A program made the translations under genes and the position numbers. Shown here piece after piece: positions 14,750 to 24,399 of a DNA stretch of 64,000 nucleotides. The stretch is from Alphaproteobacteria bacterium (lineage in GTDB: Bacteria; Pseudomonadota; Alphaproteobacteria; Reyranellales; Reyranellaceae), in the NCBI GenBank assembly GCA_016869975.1, contig VGCZ01000016.1, forward strand, positions 43,093-107,092, read 5' to 3'. The notes beneath the pieces are model-generated. The model made no database searches, was not told the origin of the DNA, and saw nothing but the letters and a program-made list of their open reading frames with translations. Numbering within the stretch: the first letter of the stretch is position 1; each line of letters begins with the position of its first letter.

Positions 14750-16090
14750 ATGCGTGCCCATTCCGCGCACCAGTTGAAGTCCTCTCCCGTGACCCGTCTC
14801 GAGGGTCGCGCGCGATTGCCGGGCGACAAGGCGATCTCGCACCGCGCCCTGATGCTGGGGGCACTGGCGGTGGGCGAAACCACCATCCAGGGCGCCCGCG
14901 AGGGTACCGATATGGTCTCGACCGCGACGGCGCTGCGTCAACTCGGCGCCACCCTGGACCATCGCGGCGGCGGCGAGTGGCGCATCCACGGCGTGGGCGT
15001 CGGCGGCCTGCGCGAGCCCGACGATATCGTCCATCTCGGCGATTCGGGCGCACCCGCCCGCATGCTGGTCGGGATGCTGGCCAGTCACGACCTCACCAGC
15101 TTCGTCACCGGCGGGTTCAATTTGCGGTCGCGCTCGATGATCCGCGTGATCGAGCCGCTATCGCGTATGGGCGCGCGCTTCGTCAGCCGCGACGGCGGAC
15201 ATCTACCCCTGGCGATCACCGGGCCGCGCACGGCGATGCCCATCGAGCACCGCATGTCGACTCGCTCCTCGCAGGTGAAGTCGGCGATCCTGATGGCCGC
15301 GCTCAACACGCCGGGCGAGACCACCGTGATCGAGCCGGAGGCGACGCCCGATCACACCGAGCTGCTGATGGAGAGTTTCGGCGCCACCCTGCGTCGCCAG
15401 CGCCTCGACGATGGCGCGCTCGCTATCACCGTGGTCGGTCAGCCCGAGCTCGCGGGCCGCGCGCTGGTCATCCCCGGCGATCCCTCGATCGCCGCCTTCG
15501 CAGTGGTCGCGGCGGCCGCCGTCAAAGGTGCCGACGTCACGGTCATGAATGTCGGCCTCAACCCGCTACGCGCCGGTTTGTTCGAGACCTTGCGCGAGAT
15601 GGGCGCCGACCTGTCTTTTGGCAATCGCCGCGGCATGGGCGGCGAGCCGGTCGCCGATATCCGCGTCAAGGGCGGCGAATTGCGTTGCGTTGACGTGCCG
15701 ACGAGCCGCGCGCCGACCATGATCGACGAGTACCCCGTGCTGGCGGTCGCCGCCGCTTGTGCCGCCGGCACCAGCCGGATGACCGGCCTGGCCGAATTGC
15801 GCGGCGATGAGGGCGACAAGCTCGCCCTCATCGCGGCCGGCCTGTCCGCCAACGGCGTGAAGTGCGAGCTGGGCGCCGACTTCCTGCATGTCCACGGCAT
15901 GGCGGGCATGGTGCCCGGTGGCGGCGTCGCCGAAACCGGCTCGGACCACCTCGTAGCGCTCGCCTTCCTCGTGCTCGGCATGGCGGCGCGGGCGCCCGTG
16001 GCGATCGACGACGCCACGCCGATCGACACGAGCGCCCCCGGTTTCATCACCATGATGAACGTGCTCGGCGCTCGGATCGGCGACGTGTAA
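14750..16090 (+). CDS. aroA: 3-phosphoshikimate 1-carboxyvinyltransferase (EPSP synthase)
   Basis: 446 aa. Makes EPSP from shikimate-3-phosphate and PEP, the sixth step of chorismate synthesis. Key pieces: RLPGDKAISHRALMLGALA with Lys27 and Ser30 for substrate phosphate, then MSTRSSQVKSAILMAAL, DEYPVLAVAAACAAG and the late LRGDEGDKL. The PEP-site loop reads HLGDSGAPARMLVGML (residues ~96-110) where most enzymes have GNSGT or GNAGT, so the usual Thr after the glycine is Ala101. ATG 14750 with GAGGGGAG at 14731-14738 is the best start. In many relatives cmk and rpsA follow directly; here a signalling module intervenes. Confidence 0.95.
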   Translation: MRAHSAHQLKSSPVTRLEGRARLPGDKAISHRALMLGALAVGETTIQGAREGTDMVSTATALRQLGATLDHRGGGEWRIHGVGVGGLREPDDIVHLGDSGAPARMLVGMLASHDLTSFVTGGFNLRSRSMIRVIEPLSRMGARFVSRDGGHLPLAITGPRTAMPIEHRMSTRSSQVKSAILMAALNTPGETTVIEPEATPDHTELLMESFGATLRRQRLDDGALAITVVGQPELAGRALVIPGDPSIAAFAVVAAAAVKGADVTVMNVGLNPLRAGLFETLREMGADLSFGNRRGMGGEPVADIRVKGGELRCVDVPTSRAPTMIDEYPVLAVAAACAAGTSRMTGLAELRGDEGDKLALIAAGLSANGVKCELGADFLHVHGMAGMVPGGGVAETGSDHLVALAFLVLGMAARAPVAIDDATPIDTSAPGFITMMNVLGARIGDV

Positions 16091-16173
16091 CGGCTGCCGC
16101 GTGATCTTCCCGGGGAGAAGGGAAGAGTCGGGCTGGTGGACATGAATCGGCGCGCGATGCCAACATCCCGGTC

Positions 16174-16884
16174 ATGTCGCCCCTGAGCCCCGCCGATCGC
16201 CGCCGCTTCGTCGCCGGCACCGACCTGTTCCGCGGCTGCGCGCCGCCCGAGCTGGATCGTATCGCCGCGCTGTTGCGCGAGAAGCGTTACGCCGCCGGCC
16301 AGACCATTTTTCAGCGTGGCGACGAAGGCTCCGGCATGCTGTTCGTGGTCTCGGGCCAGGTGCACATCGTGGTGTCTTCGGCCGAAGGCCGCGAGATCAT
16401 CCTCAACATCATCGAACCCGGCCAAGAGTTCGGCGAACTGGCGTTGCTCGATGGCGAGCCACGCAGCGCCGACGCCGTGGCTCACACCGACTGCGTGACC
16501 CTGTCGATCTCGCACGCCGAGTTCATGCCGCTCCTGGCGCGCAACCCCGATCTCTCGGCGGCGATCATGCGCGTGCTGTGCGGCCGACTGCGGCGCACCA
16601 GCACGCAGCTCGAATCGGTGGCGCTGCTCGAGCTCGGCGCGCGCCTGGCGCGGCTGCTGCTGTCGCTCGCCGACACGGTGGGCGAGCCGACGAAAACCGG
16701 CACCCGTTTGCGTCTGCGCCTCTCGCAAAGCGAGTTGGGTCAGCTGGTCGCCGGTAGCCGCTCCAAGGTCAACCGGCATCTGATGGATTGGCAGGCCAGC
16801 GGCGTACTCGGGCGCGACGGCAACTTCATCGTGGTGCGCGACCGCGACGCGCTGGAGGACATCGCCGCGGCGCTGAAGGACTGA
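16174..16884 (+). CDS. Crp/Fnr-family cyclic-nucleotide-responsive regulator
   Basis: 236 aa. The N-terminal cyclic-nucleotide-binding domain shows FQRGDEGSGMLFVVSGQVHI and the phosphate-binding cassette GQEFGELALLDGEPRSADAV, which keeps the G-E-L-A-L…P-R-S-A order of cAMP binders with Arg for the phosphate. The C-terminal winged helix has LRLSQSELGQLVAGSRSKVN. No Fnr-type cysteines, so it is more likely a cAMP or cGMP sensor than an oxygen sensor. The cyclase gene begins three bases after its stop, so the regulator and the probable producer of its ligand share an operon. Confidence 0.88.
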   Translation: MSPLSPADRRRFVAGTDLFRGCAPPELDRIAALLREKRYAAGQTIFQRGDEGSGMLFVVSGQVHIVVSSAEGREIILNIIEPGQEFGELALLDGEPRSADAVAHTDCVTLSISHAEFMPLLARNPDLSAAIMRVLCGRLRRTSTQLESVALLELGARLARLLLSLADTVGEPTKTGTRLRLRLSQSELGQLVAGSRSKVNRHLMDWQASGVLGRDGNFIVVRDRDALEDIAAALKD

Positions 16885-16887
16885 GGT

Positions 16888-19059
16888 ATGGACTGGCGCT
16901 CCAGGCTGCTTCGGCTGCCGCCGCTGGCGCTGGGTATCGCCGTCGTCCTGGCGCTGGCCGCAGCGCGCCTGCTCGATCCCGCGCCGGTGCGCGATTTGCG
17001 CCTGGCGCAGTTCGATGCCGCGCAGCGGCTGATGCCGAGGCCCTTGGCCGACCTGCCGGTGCGCGTCGTCGACATCGACGACGATGCGCTGGCGCGCGTC
17101 GGCCAATGGCCCTGGCCGCGCGATCGGCTGGCCACGCTGGTACGCCGGCTGCACGAGGCGGGCGCCGCCGCGATCGCGCTCGACATCGTCTTCTCCGAGG
17201 CCGATCGGCTGTCGCCGGCGCGCATCGTCGGCGAGGTGGCGCGGCGCGGCGGCGATCCGTCGCTGCTCGAGGCGATGGATCGCCTGCCGGACAACGATGC
17301 GCTGTTCGCCGCGGCGATCCGCGAGGCGCCGGTCGTGCTGGGCCTGCTGATGACCGCCGGTCAGGGCACGCCGGTTCAGCCCAAGGCGTCGCTGGCGGTG
17401 ATCGGCCCGCCGCTGGCGGGGCATGTCGATCGTTTCGGCGGTGCTCTGCCGCCGGTGCCGGTGCTGCTGGGCGCCGCGCGCGGTCTTGGCAGCATCAGCA
17501 TCGGCGAGTCCGACACCGCGATCGTGCGCCAAGTGCCGTTGTTGCAGATGGCCGGTGACACGGCGGTCCCGGGGTTCGCCGTCGAGGCGCTACGCGTCGC
17601 GTTGGGGGAGACGACGATCGGCGTGCGCGTTGGACCCGTCGGTGGCGGTCGCGACGGCATGCGCGCGCTGCGCATCGGCCAGCTCGTGGTGCCGACCGCG
17701 CCCGATGGGCAGATTTGGCTGCATGGCGCCGATCCCGCCGCCGATCGGGCGCGCTGGCTGTCGGCCTGGCGCGTGCTGGCGGGCGACACGCTGGATGATC
17801 GCACGCGCGCGGAGCTGGCCGCGCTGGTCAAGGGCCGTATCGTGCTGGTCGGCGCCAGCGCCGCCGGTCTGGGCGATCTGCGCGCGACGGCGATGACGCC
17901 CTATCTGCCGGGTGTGTCGATCCATGCCCAGGCGATCGAGCAGATGCTCGCGGGCTGGCATCTCGAGCGGCCGTTCTGGGCCGATGGCGCGGAGCTCGCC
18001 GCGCTGCTGCTGATCGGCCTGCTGGCGACATGGGCGGCGGCGCGGTTGCGCGCGGTGTGGGCGCTGCTGGCTGCCGTCGCGCTGGACGCCGCGCTGATCG
18101 GCGTGGCGTGGTGGGCCTTCGCTGGTCCCCGCCTGTTGCTCGACGCGACGGCGCCGTTGCTGGCGGCGGTGGTCGGCTTCTCGGTGGCGGCGCTGGGCCG
18201 CTATGTCGGCGTCGAGACGCAGCAGCGCCGGCTGCGCGCGCGCTTCAGCCAGTATCTCTCGCCCGACGTGGTGCGTCGCCTGGTGGCGCAGCCCGGACTA
18301 CTTCGCCTGGATGGCGAACAACGCGACATGTCCTTCGTCTTCACCGACATCGCCGGCTTCACCTCGCTCACCGAACGCGTCGGTCCGCGCAAGCTGATCG
18401 CGCTGCTCGACCGCTATCTCGACACGCTGTGCGAGATCGGCGTGCGCCATGGCGGCACGATCGACAAGATCGTCGGCGACGCCGTGCACGTGATGTTCAA
18501 CGCGCCGCTCGACCAGCCCGACCACGCCGCGCGCGCGCTGGCCTGCGCACGCGAGATGGACACGGTGGCGCGGGCTTTTGCGCGCGACATGGAACAGCAA
18601 GGCGAGATCTTTGGCGCCACGCGCATCGGCGTCAGCAGCGGGTCCGCGGTGGTCGGCGATGTCGGCGGCCGGCGCCGCCTCGACTACACCGCGCACGGCA
18701 CGGCGGTGAACCTCGCGGCGCGGCTGGAGGCGGCCAACAAGGCTCTGGGCACGACGATCTGCGTCTCCGGCGCGACACGCGAGCGTGTCGAAGGCACGAC
18801 GCTGCGGCCGGCGGCGCGGCTGATGGTGCGTGGCCACGCCGAGCCGGTCGATGTCTTCACGACCCTGCCCGCCGGCGCTGCGGACGCACAGGCCGAGGCG
18901 TGGAGCGCGGCCTATGTCGCGGTCGCGACCGGCGCGCCCGAGGCGCACGCCATGCTGATCGAGCTGCGAGCGAAGTGGCCCGACGACCCGCTGGTCGCGC
19001 TGCACCTCGAGCGCCTTGAGGCCGGCGCCCGCGACGCCGTGATGGATCTGCGCGGTTGA
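16888..19059 (+). CDS. CHASE2-domain membrane adenylate/guanylate cyclase (class III)
   Basis: 723 aa. An N-terminal membrane helix (LALGIAVVLALAAARLL) leads into an extracytoplasmic CHASE2 sensor (to ~residue 370, with VRVVDIDDDALARVGQWPWP), then about three membrane helices (~370-440) and a class III cyclase domain from ~480. The catalytic domain has MSFVFTDIAGFTSLTERVG with the first metal Asp, KIVGDAVHVMFNAP with the second, and LDYTAHGTAVNLAARLEAAN with the transition-state Asn/Arg pair. All key residues seem present, so it is likely active; ATP versus GTP preference is not settled. Encoded directly after a Crp-type regulator and convergent with a FecR-domain protein gene. Confidence 0.92.
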   Translation: MDWRSRLLRLPPLALGIAVVLALAAARLLDPAPVRDLRLAQFDAAQRLMPRPLADLPVRVVDIDDDALARVGQWPWPRDRLATLVRRLHEAGAAAIALDIVFSEADRLSPARIVGEVARRGGDPSLLEAMDRLPDNDALFAAAIREAPVVLGLLMTAGQGTPVQPKASLAVIGPPLAGHVDRFGGALPPVPVLLGAARGLGSISIGESDTAIVRQVPLLQMAGDTAVPGFAVEALRVALGETTIGVRVGPVGGGRDGMRALRIGQLVVPTAPDGQIWLHGADPAADRARWLSAWRVLAGDTLDDRTRAELAALVKGRIVLVGASAAGLGDLRATAMTPYLPGVSIHAQAIEQMLAGWHLERPFWADGAELAALLLIGLLATWAAARLRAVWALLAAVALDAALIGVAWWAFAGPRLLLDATAPLLAAVVGFSVAALGRYVGVETQQRRLRARFSQYLSPDVVRRLVAQPGLLRLDGEQRDMSFVFTDIAGFTSLTERVGPRKLIALLDRYLDTLCEIGVRHGGTIDKIVGDAVHVMFNAPLDQPDHAARALACAREMDTVARAFARDMEQQGEIFGATRIGVSSGSAVVGDVGGRRRLDYTAHGTAVNLAARLEAANKALGTTICVSGATRERVEGTTLRPAARLMVRGHAEPVDVFTTLPAGAADAQAEAWSAAYVAVATGAPEAHAMLIELRAKWPDDPLVALHLERLEAGARDAVMDLRG

Positions 19060-19099
19060 CGCGCCCGCTCACCTGCGAGGGGAGAGGGGAGGAAGATGC

Positions 19100-19735
19100 T
19101 TAGCGCGCGCCGACGCTCGCCAGAGCGCGATCAATCTTCTCGCGGCCCCAGGCACGCTTGGGTTGGGGTTTGTCGCCGGGCGCCTTGATCGTTGTTCCCT
19201 CGGTCGCCGACAGTGGCAGCGTCTCGCCACCCGCCGTCACGGCCACACGGCCTTCGCGCACGAAGACGCCGTACTCGCCGTCGATCGGGCCGGCGAAGAA
19301 AGCGGTGCCGCGCACGCCCAGGAGCGCGTGTGGTGAGCGGATCTCGACCTTGGCGCCCGGCATCGATTCGGTGCGCCCGCCGACGAAGAAGAAGCCGCCC
19401 TGCAGGGCGCGACCGACGAACTCGCCCTTGCGCGCCGCCGGGTCGAAGGCGAACTGGTCGACGGCGAAGCGCGCACCGGGCCCGAGGTTCAGCGCCGTGC
19501 CGTCGTTGAGACGGACCGCCAGCTTGGCGTCGCCCGCCGTCTCGATCACGTCGCCCATGCGGATCACCGCGCCGGTACCGAGCGCCAGCCTGGCGCCGCC
19601 GGACTCCACCGTCGCCTTGCCCGCCAATGCCTCGACCGTGCCGACGATCTGCTGCTGTGCAGCCGCCGACAGGCCCGTCAGGGCCAGGAACGCCGCGATC
19701 CCCGCCGCGGCTGCCATGTTGATCCAGCGGGCCAT
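19100..19735 (-). CDS. Secreted FecR-domain protein
   Basis: 211 aa. N-terminal signal peptide ([20 protein letters not shown]), so it is periplasmic or outer-membrane associated. A FecR domain follows: [16 protein letters not shown], the G-x-x-I-x-x-G-D-x-I-E-T turn, [16 protein letters not shown], then [18 protein letters not shown] and an [10 protein letters not shown] closing strand. FecR proteins of this secreted type often accompany CHASE2 cyclases and are thought to transmit envelope signals, so it is a candidate ligand or partner of the cyclase sensor next door. ATG 19735 has AAGGGGG upstream. Convergent with the cyclase, divergent from cmk. Confidence 0.85.
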   Translation of the reverse strand: MARWINMAAAAGIAAFLALTGLSAAAQQQIVGTVEALAGKATVESGGARLALGTGAVIRMGDVIETAGDAKLAVRLNDGTALNLGPGARFAVDQFAFDPAARKGEFVGRALQGGFFFVGGRTESMPGAKVEIRSPHALLGVRGTAFFAGPIDGEYGVFVREGRVAVTAGGETLPLSATEGTTIKAPGDKPQPKRAWGREKIDRALASVGAR

Positions 19736-19817
19736 GCTTTCCCCCTTGTCAGAAATGAGCAAACGCTCGCCGCGTTTCGTTGACTTATGCGCCGACCGTG
19801 ACCAAAGGATGGCACGG

Positions 19818-20465
19818 ATGATCATAGCACTCGACGGGCCGTCGGCGGCCGGCAAGGGCACGTTGGCCCGTCGCCTGGCGGCACATTACGGCTTGGCCCA
19901 TCTCGACACCGGCTCGCTCTACCGCGCCGTCGGTGGTCGGGTCCTGCGGGAAGGGGGCGATCCCGGCGACGCGGCCCACGCGGTGGCCGCTGCGGCAGCG
20001 CTGACAGAGGAGGACCGCCTGGCGGGCGATTTGCGCAGCGAAGCCGTCGGTCAGGCCGCCTCGAAGGTCGCGGCGATCCCGCAGGTAAGGGCCAAGCTAT
20101 TGGAGTTTCAACGCGATTTTGCGCGAAACCCGCCCGGCGGAGCGGCCGGCGCCATCCTCGACGGGCGCGATATCGGCACGGTGATTTGCCCAGAAGCCGA
20201 TGTGAAATTGTTTCTCACGGCCAGCCTCGAGGCGCGTGCCGAGCGGCGATTCCGTGAGTTGCAAGCGGCCGGTGCGGCGCCTATAAAGCGCGCCGTTCTG
20301 GAAGAGATGACGTTGCGGGACCGCCGCGACAGCGAACGCCAAACGGCGCCGCTGATGCCGGCCCACGACGCGTTTGTGCTTGATACGAGTGCGCTCGACG
20401 CCGATCAGGTGTTCGCCGCCGCCGTCGAGCATGTCTCCGAGAGGATGCGTTCGCGCCGGGCCTGA
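19818..20465 (+). CDS. cmk: (d)CMP kinase
   Basis: 215 aa. Phosphorylates CMP and dCMP with ATP. The P-loop is [20 protein letters not shown] at the very N-terminus; [11 protein letters not shown] binds the nucleotide base, [20 protein letters not shown] is the family core, and [20 protein letters not shown] the lid and end motif. ATG 19818, six bases past AAAGGA, is preferred over ATG 19809 and the much longer open frame from 19158, which runs through the FecR gene in antisense. rpsA follows after 166 bases, the conserved order. Confidence 0.95.
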   Translation: MIIALDGPSAAGKGTLARRLAAHYGLAHLDTGSLYRAVGGRVLREGGDPGDAAHAVAAAAALTEEDRLAGDLRSEAVGQAASKVAAIPQVRAKLLEFQRDFARNPPGGAAGAILDGRDIGTVICPEADVKLFLTASLEARAERRFRELQAAGAAPIKRAVLEEMTLRDRRDSERQTAPLMPAHDAFVLDTSALDADQVFAAAVEHVSERMRSRRA

Positions 20466-20631
20466 AGCCTTCGGCAGCGCGAGCGGGAGAGGTACCGAGG
20501 GCTGCGGCCGGATGCGCGTGGAGAGAGCGCGGATCATGGGCCGGTGGCGTCATCAGGCAGTGGATCCGCCGAATCAATCGGTTGGCCGACGGACAGCAAC
20601 CTGGTCCGGGATCGTCTGTGAAGGAGATGAA

Positions 20632-22362
20632 ATGGCCAAACGTACCGCTTTGCGGGAAGCCGATCCCGCGACCGCCGATTTCGCGGCGATGCTCAATGAT
20701 GCCCTCGGCGAGTCCTCCGGATTCGAAGGCCAGGTCGTTCGCGGCCAGGTCGTCAACATCGTGGGCGATTTCGCCATCGTCGACGTCGGCCTTAAGTCGG
20801 AAGGCCGCATCGCGTTGCGCGAGTTCGCCAACGGCAACGGCGTGCCGGAGATCAAGGCCGGCGATTTCGTCGACGTCTTCGTCGACCGCATGGAGAACAA
20901 GGAAGGCGAGGCGATGCTGTCGCGCGACAAGGCGCGGCGCGAGGAAGCCTGGACCCTTCTCGAGAAATCCTTCACCGACCAGCAGCGGGTCAACGGCGTG
21001 ATCTTCGGCCGCGTCAAGGGCGGCTTCACCGTCGACCTCTCGGGCGCCGTGGCCTTCCTGCCGGGCAGCCAGGTCGATGTCCGTCCGGTGCGCGACGTCA
21101 CCCCGCTGATGGGCACGCCGCAGCCGTTCCAGATCCTCAAGATGGATCGCCGCCGCGGCAACATCGTCGTCTCGCGCCGCGCCGTGCTCGAGGAGAGCCG
21201 CGCCGAGGACCGCAGCCGCCTGATGGGCCAGCTGAGCGAAGGCCAGGTGCTCGACGGCGTCGTCAAGAACATCACCGATTACGGCGCTTTCGTTGATCTG
21301 GGTGGCGTCGACGGCCTGCTGCACGTCACCGATATCGCCTGGAAGCGCATCAACCACCCGAGCGAGGCGCTCACCATCGGCCAGCACGTCAAGGTGCAGG
21401 TCGTGCGCTTCAACCCCGAGACGCAGCGCATCTCGCTGGGCATGAAGCAGCTGATGAGCGACCCGTGGGACGGCGCCGCCGCCAAGTACCCGGCCCAAGC
21501 GCGGGTCAAGGGTCGCGTCACCAACATCACCGACTACGGCGCCTTCGTGGAGCTGGAGCCGGGTGTCGAGGGTCTGGTCCACGTCTCGGAGATGAGCTGG
21601 ACCAAGAAGAACGTGCACCCCGGCAAGATCGTCTCGACCAGCCAGGAGGTCGAGGTGATGGTGCTGGACGTCGACATGACCAAGCGCCGGATCTCGCTCG
21701 GCCTCAAGCAGTGCCTCGACAATCCGTGGGACACGTTCTCGGACAAGTACCCGGCGGGCACCGAGCTCGAGGGCGAGGTTCGCAACATTACCGAGTTCGG
21801 CCTGTTCGTCGGCCTGCCCGGCGACATCGACGGCATGGTCCATCTCAGCGACCTGTCGTGGGACCTGCCGGGCGAGGAGGCGATCCGCAACTTCAAGAAG
21901 GGCGACGTCGTCAAGGTCAAGGTGCTCGACGTCGACACCGACAAGGAGCGCATTTCGCTGGGCATCAAGCAGCTGCTCAACGACCCCTTCGAGAAGGTCA
22001 ACGCCATCAAGAAGGGCGAGGTTGTCACGGCGGTGGTCTCGGCTATCCAGGAAGGCGGCCTCGACGTCACGGTGGCCGACGGCATCCCGGGCTTCATCCG
22101 CAAGACAGAGCTCAGCCGCGATCGCTCGGAGCAGCGTCCCGACCGCTACGCGGTGGGCGACAAGATCGACGCCAAGGTGACCAATATCGACCGCGCGGCG
22201 CGCCGCGTGGTGCTGTCGGTCAAGGCGCGCGAGGCCGACGAGGAGAAGCAGGCGATGGCCGATTACGGCACCGTCGACTCCGGCGCCAGCCTGGGCGACA
22301 TCCTGGGCGCCGCGCTCAACCGTGCTGCTCGCAAGCCAAACGAGGACGGCGACGCCAAGTAG
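20632..22362 (+). CDS. rpsA: 30S ribosomal protein S1
   Basis: 576 aa. S1 recruits structured mRNAs to the 30S subunit. Six S1 RNA-binding repeats are visible, marked by phrases such as [60 protein letters not shown] and [20 protein letters not shown], each closing with a K-R-I-S-L-G-x-K-Q strand. ATG 20632 has a perfect AAGGAG at 20621-20626; the frame upstream to 20374 overlaps cmk and is not coding. A strong terminator lies at 22389. The unusually long gap after cmk may hold a regulatory leader, though no defined structure was recognised. Confidence 0.97.
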   Translation: MAKRTALREADPATADFAAMLNDALGESSGFEGQVVRGQVVNIVGDFAIVDVGLKSEGRIALREFANGNGVPEIKAGDFVDVFVDRMENKEGEAMLSRDKARREEAWTLLEKSFTDQQRVNGVIFGRVKGGFTVDLSGAVAFLPGSQVDVRPVRDVTPLMGTPQPFQILKMDRRRGNIVVSRRAVLEESRAEDRSRLMGQLSEGQVLDGVVKNITDYGAFVDLGGVDGLLHVTDIAWKRINHPSEALTIGQHVKVQVVRFNPETQRISLGMKQLMSDPWDGAAAKYPAQARVKGRVTNITDYGAFVELEPGVEGLVHVSEMSWTKKNVHPGKIVSTSQEVEVMVLDVDMTKRRISLGLKQCLDNPWDTFSDKYPAGTELEGEVRNITEFGLFVGLPGDIDGMVHLSDLSWDLPGEEAIRNFKKGDVVKVKVLDVDTDKERISLGIKQLLNDPFEKVNAIKKGEVVTAVVSAIQEGGLDVTVADGIPGFIRKTELSRDRSEQRPDRYAVGDKIDAKVTNIDRAARRVVLSVKAREADEEKQAMADYGTVDSGASLGDILGAALNRAARKPNEDGDAK

Positions 22363-22388
22363 GCACCGTCCGCATCCGATACCGAGCG

Positions 22389-22418
22389 CCGGCCCGTCCT
22401 CCAGGACGGGCCGGTTTT
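22389..22418 (+). terminator. Rho-independent terminator after rpsA
   Basis: CCGGCCCGTCC (22389-22399), four-base loop TCCA, GGACGGGCCGG (22404-22414), then TTTT. Perfect 11-bp stem followed by a T-run. Confidence 0.85.
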
Positions 22419-22481
22419 CGTTGCGCGCCCCCGGGGCCTCCGATCAGTGGCGAAAATGCCAATGTTCCAAATGACTTAGGG

Positions 22482-22510
22482 TTGACGCTGGGGGATTGCG
22501 TCGGCATACT
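22482..22510 (+). promoter_or_regulatory. Candidate sigma-70 promoter for ihfB
   Basis: TTGACG at 22482-22487, 17-base spacer, CATACT at 22505-22510, about 45 bases before the ihfB start and after the rpsA terminator. A close consensus match. Confidence 0.55.
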
Positions 22511-22556
22511 GCGACAACCTGTTGAATTGTCCATCGAACGGAACCATTCCCGTCGC

Positions 22557-22883
22557 ATGACCAAGTCGGAACTGATCGCCAAGCTGGCGGCGCTCAACCC
22601 GCATCTGTACCAGCGGGATGTCGAGCGCATCGTCGCGACGATCTTCGACGAGATCGGCGTGGCCTTGGCGCGCGGCGATCGCGTCGAGCTGCGCGGCTTC
22701 GGCGCATTCTCCGTGAAACAACGGGAGTCGCGAACCGGGCGGAACCCCCGTACCGGCGAAACCGTGGCCGTGTCGCAGAAACGCGTGCCGTACTTCAAGA
22801 CCGGCAAGGATTTGCGCGACCGGCTGAACAAGAGCGTCCAGGGCGCCGCCGGCGCCCCGCCGGCGCGCAAGCTGGCGGACTGA
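22557..22883 (+). CDS. ihfB: Integration host factor subunit beta
   Basis: 108 aa. DNA-bending HU/IHF-family subunit, partner of IhfA. Typical features: [20 protein letters not shown], the dimer helix [33 protein letters not shown] and the intercalating arm [12 protein letters not shown] with the proline at its tip, then [16 protein letters not shown] short unstructured C-terminal tail ([13 protein letters not shown]) extends past the core. Preceded by its own promoter-like site and followed by a terminator hairpin. Confidence 0.95.
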   Translation: MTKSELIAKLAALNPHLYQRDVERIVATIFDEIGVALARGDRVELRGFGAFSVKQRESRTGRNPRTGETVAVSQKRVPYFKTGKDLRDRLNKSVQGAAGAPPARKLAD

Positions 22884-22907
22884 ACCCGCTGCGCCCGCTG
22901 CGACGAT

Positions 22908-22930
22908 GGCCCGCTTCGGCGGGCCGCTTC
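22908..22930 (+). terminator. Terminator after ihfB
   Basis: GGCCCGC, tetraloop TTCG, GCGGGCC (22908-22925), then a pyrimidine-rich GCTTCATTT tail. A 7-bp GC stem with a stable UUCG loop. Confidence 0.75.
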
Positions 22931-23014
22931 ATTTCAAGGCACTAGGAGCCCGCGAGCCAACCAGTCTATGACTGGCACGGATTCAGCATCTTGCGGATCT
23001 TTGGCCGAGGTCTA

Positions 23015-24343
23015 ATGCCTGTACCTGTCCAACCCATCGCAAGCGACGAGACGCTGCCCAAATCGGTCGACGTCGTCGTGATCGGCGCTGGCATGGCCGG
23101 CAGCGCCGCGGCTTACTTCCTCTCCGGGAAAGGCCACTCGGTGGCGCTGATCGACAAGGGAGTGGTCGGCGGCGAGCAGTCGAGCCGAAACTGGGGCTGG
23201 TGCCGCCAGCAGCATCGCGACCTGCGCGAACTTCCGCTGGCCATGAAGAGCCTGGAGATCTGGGGCGAGCTCAACCGCGAGCTTGGCGCCGAGACCGGCT
23301 TCCGCCGCACGGGCCTGCTCTACGTCACCACGCGCCCCGACGACTTCGCCCAGTGGGAACGGTGGACGCTCGCGGCGCGCGAATACCAGATGCATAGCCA
23401 TATCCTGACGCCGGACGAGGCCAAGGCGATGACGCCGGGCAGCACCGGCGACTGGATCGGCGGCGTCCACTCGCCGAGCGATGGTCGGGCCGAGCCATCG
23501 CTCGCGGGGCCCGCGCTCGCCGAAGCCGCCCGCGCGCGCGGCGCCACGATCCACCAGAACTGCGCTGCACGCGGCCTCGATATCGAAGCCGGGAAAGTCG
23601 TCGGAGTGATCACCGAGCGCGGCCGTATTCGCGCGCAGAAGGTGTTATGCGCCGGCGGGGCCTGGAGTTCGCTGTTTTGCCGTCGCCACGGGCTGCGCCT
23701 GCCGCAGGCCGGCGTGCGTTCGACCTCTTTCTTCACCAAGGCCGCGCCGCAGGTCACCGAGGGTGGCCTGTCGATGCCCGACGTCACGATTCGCCGCCGT
23801 CTCGACGGCGGCTACACGGTCGGGCTGGGAGGCCGCGGTCTGGTCGAACTCTCACCGCAGGGCCTGCTCTATGCACGCCAGTTCTGGCCGACGCTGAAGA
23901 AGCGTTGGGACGGCGTCACCTTGGGCGTCGGCCGTTCGTTCTTCGACGGGCCGGAATCGTTCGCCAGCTGGAACCTCGATGGCGTCTCGCCGTTCGAACG
24001 ACATCGTACGCTCGATCCCGGCGCCGACCCGAAGCTCGTGAACGAAGGCCTGACCAAGCTCGCCGAGCACTATCCCGTACTGAAAGGCCTGGAGGTCGCG
24101 CATTCCTGGGGCGGTCTGATCGACTCCACGCCCGACGGCATCCCGGTGATCTCCGCTGTCGATCCTCTGCCCAACCTCTATCTCTCCACCGGCTTTACCG
24201 GCCATGGCTTCGGCATCGGTCCCGGCGCGGGCCGGCTGGCGGCGGACATCGTCGCGGGCGATCCACCGATCGTCGATCCGTATCCCTATCGCTACAGCCG
24301 CATGATCGACGGCACCGATCTGGGTGCGCCGGGAATGATGTAG
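23015..24343 (+). CDS. FAD-dependent D-amino-acid/amine oxidase (DadA/DAO type)
   Basis: 442 aa. A GR2-type flavoprotein that oxidises an amine or amino acid. The N-terminal Rossmann motif VVVIGAGMAGSAAAYFLSGK binds ADP; SSRNWGWCRQQHRDLRELPL contains the conserved glycine-rich substrate-domain entry, and the C-terminal TDGIPVI-type motif is SWGGLIDSTPDGIPVISAVD, ending FTGHGFGIGPGAGRLAADIV, which contacts the flavin. ATG 23015, with GAGG just before, is chosen over ATG 22991. It separates ihfB from lapA, which are neighbours in many relatives, so it is probably an insertion. The amine substrate is unknown. Confidence 0.88.
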   Translation: MPVPVQPIASDETLPKSVDVVVIGAGMAGSAAAYFLSGKGHSVALIDKGVVGGEQSSRNWGWCRQQHRDLRELPLAMKSLEIWGELNRELGAETGFRRTGLLYVTTRPDDFAQWERWTLAAREYQMHSHILTPDEAKAMTPGSTGDWIGGVHSPSDGRAEPSLAGPALAEAARARGATIHQNCAARGLDIEAGKVVGVITERGRIRAQKVLCAGGAWSSLFCRRHGLRLPQAGVRSTSFFTKAAPQVTEGGLSMPDVTIRRRLDGGYTVGLGGRGLVELSPQGLLYARQFWPTLKKRWDGVTLGVGRSFFDGPESFASWNLDGVSPFERHRTLDPGADPKLVNEGLTKLAEHYPVLKGLEVAHSWGGLIDSTPDGIPVISAVDPLPNLYLSTGFTGHGFGIGPGAGRLAADIVAGDPPIVDPYPYRYSRMIDGTDLGAPGMM

Positions 24344-24399
24344 GCGGGATGCCAGCGTCGGCGTTGTCGCCGGGGCCGCGCCTCGCGTAGGGTGGAACG

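Noticed and set aside
15439..17532. A 697-codon minus-strand open frame
   Set aside because: Antisense to aroA, the Crp-type regulator and the cyclase, all of which have convincing motifs; its product shows none.
19780..19808. TTGACT at 19780 as a cmk promoter
   Set aside because: A 17-base spacing places the -10 at CAAAGG, overlapping the ribosome site, so transcription could not begin before the gene.
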